The notes below the pieces were generated by a model that searched no databases, was not told the origin of the DNA, and saw only the letters and a program-made list of their open reading frames with translations. This document shows positions 1-8,000 of a stretch of 8,000 nt of DNA, piece after piece. The translations under genes were made by a program, and so were the position numbers. The stretch comes from Deinococcus arcticus (GTDB lineage Bacteria > Deinococcota > Deinococci > Deinococcales > Deinococcaceae): positions 1 to 8,000 of the forward strand of contig NZ_PYSV01000042.1 in NCBI RefSeq assembly GCF_003028415.1, given 5' to 3'. How positions within the stretch are numbered: the first letter of the stretch is position 1; each line of letters starts with the position of its first letter.

Positions 1-145
1 GAGCGACCACCTCGGCGACTCTTCCTGTTGCTGGAGCAGGTTGGACGAGGTAGACCACTCCCACTTTATGTGGCCTAAATGCCGCTCAGAACGGCAAATT
101 ATGTCCGAGTCAACGGACTACCATTAGAACCCAACTTCAATGCAC

Positions 146-174
146 AGGCCCAGGGCGCGCACGTCCCCGGGCCT
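146..174. terminator. Possible terminator hairpin, left region
   Basis: AGGCCC-A-GGG at 146-155 pairs with CCC-C-GGGCCT at 165-174, with one A/C mismatch and a 9-base loop. It is followed by CATTTC, which is only weakly T-rich. It could end transcription coming in from the left edge. Lack of a clear T-run makes this uncertain. Confidence 0.35.
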
Positions 175-201
175 CATTTCATGCTGATGGCGGCGCCCCA
201 A

Positions 202-228
202 CCGCCCGGGAACATGCTTCCCGGGCGG
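202..228. terminator. Perfect 11-bp GC-rich hairpin
   Basis: CCGCCCGGGAA at 202-212 is the exact reverse complement of TTCCCGGGCGG at 218-228, around a 5-base loop CATGC. The stem is very stable, but no T-run follows on either strand. It may be a second, non-canonical terminator that insulates the operon starting at 363, or an RNA structure of unknown role. Confidence 0.45.
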
Positions 229-349
229 CACAGACAGCGGCGCCACCGGCCGTGCTGGGGCGGTCTTCTGACCCCAGGGCAAACCGGGCTGCTGCTGTGA
301 GGGCCCGGCCGTTCTGCCCCCCCGGCCGGCGCTGCCCCGCGCGGGCCGC

Positions 350-355
350 TAGGCT
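350..355 (+). promoter_or_regulatory. Possible -10 hexamer for a leaderless dsRBD operon
   Basis: TAGGCT fits the loose TANNNT form of a -10 element and ends 7 bases before the ATG at 363, the spacing expected for a leaderless transcript. The AAGGGG at 357-362 touches the start codon, too close to act as a Shine-Dalgarno site. No -35 hexamer is recognisable about 17 bases upstream, so this is a weak call. Confidence 0.3.
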
Positions 356-362
356 GAAGGGG

Positions 363-776
363 ATGAATGTCAACGCCAAGGGAGATCTGATTGCGCGCGC
401 CATTGCCCTGGGGCTGGGTACCCCCAGTTTCGAGGTCACCACGCAGGGCCCGCCCCACGAGCCCACCTTCCGCGTGACAGTGCGCGTGGGCGGCGAGGCG
501 CTGGGACCCGGCGGCGAGGGCCGCAGCAAGAAAGACGCCGAGCGCATGGCCGCCGAGGCCGCCCTGCAGGCCCTGGACGGGGGAGTGCCAGCCACAGATG
601 AAGATGGAGGCCGCTGGCCCATCTACAGCGCCGTGCTGGCTGGAGCGCTGGAGGTGGCGGCCGACTTCGCCCCGGACGACACGTCCCTGGACGAGGTGCG
701 GGTGCGCGCCGCGCAGCTGTACCGCGACCTGCTGCGCGACCTGGGCCACGGCCCCGACGGGGATGAAGAGGCGTGA
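363..776 (+). CDS. Free-standing double-stranded RNA-binding domain protein
   Basis: This 137-residue protein is a single dsRBD followed by an unrecognised tail. Residues 4-71 show the full alpha-beta-beta-beta-alpha pattern: helix 1 (6-18), the minor-groove loop GPPHEPTF (29-36), the beta hairpin VTVRVGG (38-44), and the phosphate-binding GRSKKDAE (53-60) opening the last helix AAEAALQAL (63-71). In bacteria this domain normally forms the C-terminus of RNase III, but no RNase III catalytic domain is encoded here and the upstream frame is not protein-like. Residues 85-127 (from RWPIYSAV to RDLLRDLG) look helical and acidic and match no family I know. I chose ATG 363 because the domain begins right after it; the frame extends upstream to 252, but that part is Arg/Pro-rich and unlike a protein. 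The gene heads an operon and overlaps the next gene by 4 bases. It probably binds structured RNA in the cytoplasm; the target is unknown. Confidence 0.85.
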   Translation: MNVNAKGDLIARAIALGLGTPSFEVTTQGPPHEPTFRVTVRVGGEALGPGGEGRSKKDAERMAAEAALQALDGGVPATDEDGGRWPIYSAVLAGALEVAADFAPDDTSLDEVRVRAAQLYRDLLRDLGHGPDGDEEA

Positions 777-1438
777 GCGGCTGGCCCTGGCGCCCGGGCG
801 GCGTGCTGTTCGACATGGACGGGGTGCTGACCCTGAACAACCACTTTCACCGGCAGGCGTGGCAGGAGGTGGCCGCAGGGGTGCTGGGCCTGCACCTGGG
901 TGCCCACGAACTGGACACCAAGGTGGACGGCGGGCGCAACCCCGAGATCATTGAGCGCCTGACCGGACAGGTGCCGGACGAGGCGCTGGTGCGCCGGGTC
1001 CACGACACCAAGGAAGGCCGCTACCGCGCCCTGGCCGCCGGGGCGCTGCGGGAAGTGCCGGGCCTGAGCGCCTACCTGGACGCCCTGGACGCGCGCGGGA
1101 TTCCCTTTGCGCTGGTCACCAGCGCCGACGCCGTGAACGTCGCCTTCGGCATGGAGGCGCTGGGCCTGGGCCACCGCTTCACTGTGCGCGTGCTGGGCGA
1201 GGACGTCACGCGCGGCAAGCCCCACCCGGAGCCCTTCGTGCTGGGGGCTGCCCGGCTGGGCCTCTCCCCCACCGACTGCCTGGCCCACGAGGACGCCGTG
1301 AATGGCGTGCGCAGCGCGGCCGGGGCCGGTTGCCGGGTGGTGGCCCTGACCACCACGGCCCCCGCCCAGGCCCTGCAGGCTGCAGGCGCCGCCCTGAGCG
1401 CGCCCGACTTCACCGGCTGGGCCGCGTGGCTGGTCTGA
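773..1438 (+). CDS. HAD-superfamily hydrolase, beta-phosphoglucomutase-like subfamily
   Basis: The 221-residue product is a cytoplasmic HAD enzyme of subfamily I with a small helical cap. Motif I is DMDGVL (D14 nucleophile, D16 acid/base), motif II is VTSAD with T116/S117, motif III is K149 in GKPHPEPF, and motif IV is [11 protein letters not shown] with the Mg2+-binding E173/D174. The NNHFHRQAW segment after motif I and the HEDAVNG segment resemble beta-phosphoglucomutase and related sugar-phosphate phosphatases (GPH/PGMB-like). Family knowledge therefore suggests Mg2+-dependent phosphate transfer or hydrolysis through a phospho-aspartate, but the substrate cannot be read from sequence. The start is GTG 773, inside a GTGA overlap with the upstream stop, indicating translational coupling; purine-rich GGATGAAGAGG precedes it. 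The cap domain spans roughly residues 22-92. Length is normal for the family and all four motifs are intact, so the enzyme is probably active. Confidence 0.88.
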   Translation: MSGWPWRPGGVLFDMDGVLTLNNHFHRQAWQEVAAGVLGLHLGAHELDTKVDGGRNPEIIERLTGQVPDEALVRRVHDTKEGRYRALAAGALREVPGLSAYLDALDARGIPFALVTSADAVNVAFGMEALGLGHRFTVRVLGEDVTRGKPHPEPFVLGAARLGLSPTDCLAHEDAVNGVRSAAGAGCRVVALTTTAPAQALQAAGAALSAPDFTGWAAWLV

Positions 1439-1442
1439 TCCC

Positions 1443-1784
1443 ATGAAGGGCGCCGACGCCGAAGCCCGCGCCGCCGCGCACCTGACCGGGCTGGGGCGCG
1501 CCGTGCTGGCGCGCAATTACCGCATAAGGGGCGGCGAGATTGATCTGGTCACCCGTGAAGCGGACGGCACCCTGGTCTTTACCGAGGTGCGGCACCGCGC
1601 CGACGCGGCCCACGGCCACGCCGCCGAAAGTGTGACCCCGCGCAAACTGGCCCTGATGCACCGCGCCGCCCTGACCTACCTGCTGCGCGAATGTGGCCGC
1701 GACGACCTGCCCTGCCGACTGGAGGTCCTCACGATTGACGGGCCGGTGGACGGCGGGGTGTTGGAGGTCTGGCCGGTGGAGTGA
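1443..1784 (+). CDS. YraN/UPF0102 family protein, endonuclease-like fold
   Basis: This 113-residue protein matches the UPF0102 (YraN) family. The N-terminal helix (3-17) leads into [16 protein letters not shown], where E32 and D34 occupy the GEID motif, then VFTEVRHR with E48 and R50, and [21 protein letters not shown], the family's third conserved block. The family has the restriction-endonuclease-like fold with acidic residues placed like a PD-(D/E)xK site. EVRxR is also seen in Escherichia coli YraN, so the arginine is normal. Nuclease activity is predicted for the family, but its cellular role is not settled; members are often encoded near rnhB or rsmI, which is not so here. ATG 1443 lies 4 bases after the preceding stop, so it is the third gene of the 363-1784 operon. 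Length is typical and nothing looks broken. Confidence 0.88.
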   Translation: MKGADAEARAAAHLTGLGRAVLARNYRIRGGEIDLVTREADGTLVFTEVRHRADAAHGHAAESVTPRKLALMHRAALTYLLRECGRDDLPCRLEVLTIDGPVDGGVLEVWPVE

Positions 1785-1860
1785 GGACAGTGGTGGTTGA
1801 TGGGAGATAGAAAAAGCGCAGAGGCACGCTGCAGCGCAGTTCTGGCCCCGCACCAAATGA

Positions 1861-1891
1861 AAAGGCGGCCCGGTTCTCCCCGGCCGCCTTT
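1861..1891. terminator. Bidirectional terminator between yraN-like gene and gltA
   Basis: AAAGGCGGCC at 1861-1870 is the perfect reverse complement of GGCCGCCTTT at 1882-1891, with an 11-base loop. On the minus strand the stem runs into TTTTCATTT, a good tail for ending gltA transcripts. On the plus strand it runs into TTTCTCC, a weaker tail for the three-gene operon. Its position between two convergent genes supports dual use. Confidence 0.8.
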
Positions 1892-1895
1892 CTCC

Positions 1896-1924
1896 ATCAA
1901 CGTTCAACTATCAACGTTTAACCC

Positions 1925-1930
<6 letters not shown>
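1896..1930. repeat. Degenerate heptanucleotide tandem repeat, five copies
   Basis: Five adjacent 7-base units fit NTCAACN or a one-base variant: ATCAACG, TTCAACT, ATCAACG, TTTAACC, CTCAACC. Read on the minus strand the unit is NGTTGAN. The tract runs directly on from the gltA end, and the last unit contains the gltA stop codon (TCA at 1925-1927). A related plus-strand piece, GTTGATGGGAGA at 1796-1807, forms an inverted repeat with TCTCCATCAAC at 1891-1901, with one base inserted. No function is apparent. Confidence 0.6.
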
Positions 1931-3058
<1,128 letters not shown>

Positions 3059-3067
3059 GATGCTGCG

Positions 3068-3073
3068 AGCATA
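3068..3073 (-). promoter_or_regulatory. Likely -10 element of gltA
   Basis: On the minus strand TATGCT (TANNNT) ends 9 bases before the gltA ATG, placing the transcript start within about 2-3 bases of the codon. The intervening bases hold no Shine-Dalgarno-like purine run. The -35 is poor (CTGAAC near 3090-3095, 16 bases away). The call rests on the hexamer and its spacing. Confidence 0.45.
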
Positions 3074-3119
3074 GCACCGCGCCGCTTTTGTTCAGGGGTG
3101 CCCCTTCGTTCCCGCAGGG

Positions 3120-3147
3120 GTGACAGGGAGGAGGCCAGCCGTACAAT
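3120..3147 (+). promoter_or_regulatory. Sigma70-type promoter of tsaB, probably leaderless
   Basis: GTGACA at 3120-3125 (5 of 6 bases of TTGACA) and TACAAT at 3142-3147 (5 of 6 of TATAAT) are 16 bases apart. The -10 ends 8 bases before ATG 3156, so transcription should start at or next to the start codon. GCCGGGCG in between has no Shine-Dalgarno. This supports the start choice for tsaB. Confidence 0.65.
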
Positions 3148-3155
3148 GCCGGGCG

Positions 3156-3716
3156 ATGATGGCCGCCTCTTCCTCCTCTGTCACCCTGGCCCTGGACACG
3201 GCCACCCCCTGGCTGACGCTGGCCCTGGTGTGGCCAGAGGGTGAACTCAGCGTGTCGCGCGAGGTGGGCCGCGCCCACGCCGAGCTGTTGCCCGGGGCCG
3301 CCCGCACCCTGTTGAACGATGTGGGCCTGCCCTTCCACGCCGATCTGATCGTGATTGGCACCGGCCCCGGCTCGTATACCGGCGTGCGGGTGGGGGCCAG
3401 CTACGCCCTGGGCCTGGGCCGGGTGTGGGGCGCGCCCGTACTGGGGGTCAGCACCCTCGAAGCCCTGGTGCGCGGGGAGGGCCGCCAGGGCGTGTCCCTG
3501 GACGCCCGCAAGGGCAACGTGTACGGCGCGGTGTACGACGTGCAGGGCGGCGTGGTCCAGGGACGCCTGCACGACCCGGCCCGCCTGCCCCTGCCCGACT
3601 TTCAGGCCCTGCTGGGCGACACCCCGCACCACCAGGACGGTGCCCCCGACGGCCTGGCCCTGCTGCGCGCCGGCGTGGCGCATGGGCAGCGGGACTGGGC
3701 GCTGGCGTATCTGTAA
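3156..3716 (+). CDS. tsaB: TsaB, tRNA threonylcarbamoyladenosine synthesis protein
   Basis: TsaB is the non-catalytic ASKHA-fold partner that binds TsaD and, with TsaE, attaches threonylcarbamoyl to A37 of ANN-decoding tRNAs (t6A). The 186-residue product opens with TLALDTATPW (10-19), has HAELLPGAARTLL (41-53), the hallmark GPGSYTGVRVG (70-80) and DARKGNVYGAVYD (116-128), and ends in AYL. It is shorter than the 231-residue E. coli protein because the C-terminal part is compact, as in other short bacterial TsaBs. ATG 3156 is preferred because a promoter -10 lies 8 bases before it; ATG 3159 is the next codon and equally possible, while the in-frame ATG at 3120 overlaps the -35. The TAA stop (3714-3716) is also the left copy of a target duplication flanking the element that follows. 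The reading frame itself looks intact. Confidence 0.92.
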   Translation: MMAASSSSVTLALDTATPWLTLALVWPEGELSVSREVGRAHAELLPGAARTLLNDVGLPFHADLIVIGTGPGSYTGVRVGASYALGLGRVWGAPVLGVSTLEALVRGEGRQGVSLDARKGNVYGAVYDVQGGVVQGRLHDPARLPLPDFQALLGDTPHHQDGAPDGLALLRAGVAHGQRDWALAYL

Positions 3717-3873
3717 TACGGGTTCCGAAAAATTCCGTAACTCGTTACGGAATTTTTTCGACCGGAGGGAGAGGGAAAAGATGCGGATTTCCGGGAATTG
3801 GGCTGGAACAGCGCCGAAGGCGGGGAACATCCCCCTTCTTCCCGGATGTGACGGAATTGGACGGCCGTCCGTA
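3717..3873. mobile_element. MITE-like short element with TAA target duplication
   Basis: The ~157 bp segment begins TACGG and ends CCGTA. Its two ends form an imperfect inverted repeat of about 25 bases with two well-kept blocks: TACGG (3717-3721 against 3869-3873) and AATTCCGTAAC (3731-3741) against GTGACGGAATT (3848-3858, 10 of 11). TAA flanks both sides (3714-3716 and 3874-3876), like a 3-base target duplication. It encodes no protein, as expected of a non-autonomous element mobilised in trans. TNA-type duplications are known from some IS5-family groups, but the parent IS is a guess. The inner left part is a 14-bp palindrome that also looks like a terminator, and GGACGGCCGTCC (3859-3870) is a perfect palindrome inside the right end. 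D. radiodurans is known to carry families of small dispersed repeats, and this could be a member of such a family. Confidence 0.6.
3728..3758. terminator. Strong terminator-like palindrome after tsaB
   Basis: AAAAATTCCGTAAC at 3728-3741 is the exact reverse complement of GTTACGGAATTTTT at 3744-3757, around a 2-base centre, in practice a CTCG tetraloop closed by A-T. A run of six T ends at 3758. It begins 12 bases after the tsaB stop and should terminate tsaB transcripts. It lies inside the MITE-like element and has A-runs and T-runs on both sides, so it may also work on minus-strand transcripts. Confidence 0.8.
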
Positions 3874-3890
3874 TAAGGGGATGTAGGTGC

Positions 3891-3943
3891 TGGGCTGTGG
3901 GTTGTTGGGGTTTTGCCCACAATCCACAGCCCACGTCCCACAA
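3891..3943. repeat. Heptanucleotide repeats folding into a long imperfect hairpin
   Basis: Plus-strand units TGGGCTG and TGGGTTG (3891-3904) face inverted units CCCACAA, TCCACAG, CCCACGT, CCCACAA (3916-3943), all of period 7. GGGCTGTGG (3892-3900) pairs perfectly with CCACAGCCC (3924-3932). Pairing continues inward through one G-T pair, four further pairs, a mismatch and two more pairs to a loop near GGTTTTG. The hairpin ends 17 bases before the stop of the second exporter gene. No T-run follows on either strand, so it is not a classic terminator. Confidence 0.6.
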
Positions 3944-3949
3944 CTCCCC

Positions 3950-7719
<3,770 letters not shown>

Positions 7720-7724
7720 GGGGT

Positions 7725-7732
7725 GCCTCCCG
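7725..7732 (-). promoter_or_regulatory. Shine-Dalgarno supporting the TTG start of the exporter gene
   Basis: On the minus strand the bases before TTG 7719 read GGGAGGCACCCC, so GGGAGG sits 6 bases upstream, an ideal distance. No ATG or GTG in this frame is better placed, which is why the rare TTG start was chosen. Confidence 0.7.
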
Positions 7733-7771
7733 GGGGCGGGCAAGAGGGCGGGGCCAAGAGGGGCGGTTTCA

Positions 7772-7786
7772 GGGAAAAAGTTTCCC
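7772..7786. promoter_or_regulatory. Inverted repeat GGGAAA-N3-TTTCCC, possible operator
   Basis: A perfect 6-3-6 inverted repeat lies between the candidate exporter promoter and the TTG start, in the untranslated leader. It could bind a dimeric repressor or form a small RNA hairpin. No regulator gene is in the window to link to it. Confidence 0.4.
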
Positions 7787-7797
7787 GTGCGCGCGTC

Positions 7798-7825
7798 AGA
7801 ATACGCCCCGGGGCCGGGGCCGAAA
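7798..7825 (-). promoter_or_regulatory. Candidate promoter of the exporter operon
   Basis: On the minus strand TATTCT (7798-7803) is a fair -10 hexamer. The sequence 16 bases upstream, TTTCGG (7820-7825), is a poor -35. A weak -35 next to a palindrome is what an activator-dependent or derepressible promoter might look like. The leader to the TTG would be about 70 bases. Confidence 0.35.
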
Positions 7826-7842
7826 TGCGCCACATGGCGCAT
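7825..7842. promoter_or_regulatory. 18-bp palindrome, candidate operator
   Basis: ATGCGCCA-CA-TGGCGCAT is a perfect 8-2-8 inverted repeat touching the weak -35 of the exporter promoter, and lies about 60 bases upstream of the divergent promoter at 7905. Size and position suit a TetR- or MarR-type dimer site, regulators often found with exporters. The assignment is by form only. Confidence 0.45.
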
Positions 7843-7904
7843 AGGGCCTCAACGCTCTGGGAAGGCTCAAGGCCGCCCGGTTCCAGCGGCAGTGTGGGCG
7901 GCGA

Positions 7905-7933
7905 TTGACACCCCTGGGGGCCGGTGCTACTAT
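7905..7933 (+). promoter_or_regulatory. Strong sigma70-type promoter reading out of the window
   Basis: TTGACA at 7905-7910 is a perfect -35, and TACTAT at 7928-7933 is a good -10 (5 of 6), separated by exactly 17 bases. Transcription should start near 7940. Unlike the other promoters here it makes a real leader, with a hairpin and a Shine-Dalgarno, so a strongly expressed gene beginning near or past the right edge is likely. Confidence 0.8.
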
Positions 7934-7940
7934 TCCCAGC

Positions 7941-7972
7941 CGGAAGTGATCGCGCTTTGCGCAGCGCTTCCG
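7941..7972 (+). other. Leader hairpin before the downstream gene
   Basis: CGGAAG (7941-7946) pairs with CTTCCG (7967-7972). CGC/GCG (7951-7953 with 7964-7966) extends the stem after a TGAT bulge; alternatively GCGC/GCGC closes a TTT loop. It starts at the predicted transcript 5' end and stops 5 bases before GGAGG (7978-7982), so it may stabilise the leader or affect ribosome access. Confidence 0.4.
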
Positions 7973-7977
7973 CACTC

Positions 7978-8000
7978 GGAGGCCGAACATTCGTTCCAAG
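7978..8000 (+). promoter_or_regulatory. Shine-Dalgarno of a gene leaving the window
   Basis: GGAGG at 7978-7982 lies 45 bases after the -10. No ATG follows before the edge, and the codon at ideal distance is ATT (7989-7991). GTG 7946 opens another frame to the edge but has no Shine-Dalgarno. The start codon is either the rare ATT or beyond the window, so the gene cannot be named. Confidence 0.45.

Larger units (their letters stand above)
1..362. other. Left-edge region without a supported gene
   Basis: No convincing gene lies here. Bases 1 to about 140 are visibly less GC-rich than the rest of the window. Frame 2 is open from the edge to a TAG at 124-126 (about 41 codons with fairly GC-rich third positions), and frame 1 is open to a TAA at 76-78. 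Neither translation is recognisable, so either could be the tail of a gene outside the window or mere chance. Two small stem-loops occur at 80-96 (TGCCG/CGGCA) and 103-118 (GTCCG/CGGAC), and two larger GC-rich hairpins at 146-174 and 202-228. From 229 to 349 the sequence is GC-rich with no motif I can name. No tRNA-like T-arm or cloverleaf was found. Confidence 0.5.

Noticed and set aside
1..126. Tail of a transposase or other gene in frame 1 or 2
   Set aside because: Both frames are open only 25-41 codons, neither translation is recognisable, and open frames of that length are expected by chance here.
252..362. N-terminal extension of the dsRBD protein from ATG 252
   Set aside because: The 37 extra residues are Arg/Pro-rich and not protein-like, no ribosome site fits, and the domain starts just after ATG 363.
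623..1516. Minus-strand frame of 297 codons opposite the dsRBD/HAD operon
   Set aside because: It has no family motifs and is a shadow of the HAD gene, which has all four HAD motifs.
1551..1620. Loss of the catalytic lysine in the YraN-like protein (EVR instead of EVK)
   Set aside because: EVRxR is also the form in E. coli YraN, so it is normal family variation.
3059..3155. Radiation/desiccation response motif (17-bp Deinococcus palindrome)
   Set aside because: I looked for it here and in the other promoter regions by eye and saw no adequate match.
3859..3870. GGACGGCCGTCC as a regulator-binding operator
   Set aside because: It lies within the right end of the MITE-like element, between convergent genes and away from any promoter, so it is better explained as part of the terminal repeat.

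Overview
The window is very GC-rich. Its gene content fits the Deinococcus group: a free-standing dsRNA-binding-domain protein, a bacterial-type citrate synthase, a short TsaB, a two-subunit ABC exporter, and several genes whose -10 hexamer (TANNNT) lies only 7-9 bases before the start codon without a usable Shine-Dalgarno. Leaderless transcription of that kind is common in Deinococcus. The assignment is an inference from gene content and style; no rRNA or phylogenetic marker was tested.

Layout, left to right. Bases 1-362 contain no gene I can support; the first ~140 bases are less GC-rich than the rest, and two GC-rich hairpins (146-174, 202-228) follow. A tightly packed plus-strand operon runs from 363 to 1784: dsRBD protein, HAD-family phosphatase/phosphomutase (GTGA overlap) and a YraN/UPF0102 nuclease-fold protein (4-base gap). 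It converges with gltA (citrate synthase, minus strand, 1925-3058) across a region holding a strong terminator hairpin and a period-7 repeat tract. gltA and tsaB are divergent and share a ~97 bp promoter region.

tsaB (3156-3716) ends exactly where a ~157 bp MITE-like element begins (3717-3873). The element has imperfect terminal inverted repeats and a TAA duplication, the left copy of which is the tsaB stop codon. It carries a terminator-like palindrome. After it comes a hairpin built of period-7 repeats, then a convergent two-gene minus-strand operon (7719 down to 3950) for a heterodimeric ABC exporter with one consensus and one degenerate ATPase site. The first exporter gene appears to start at TTG with a good Shine-Dalgarno. 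Upstream of it lie two palindromes that look like operators. A strong sigma70-type promoter (7905-7933) points right, out of the window, toward a gene whose body is not included.

The genes are mostly housekeeping: tRNA t6A synthesis, TCA cycle entry, a likely sugar-phosphate or nucleotide HAD enzyme and an exporter. I see no defence island, CRISPR array or complete new system. The least ordinary items are the MITE-like element seated on a stop codon, the heptanucleotide tracts at both convergent gene ends, the lone dsRBD protein, and the palindromes before the exporter operon.
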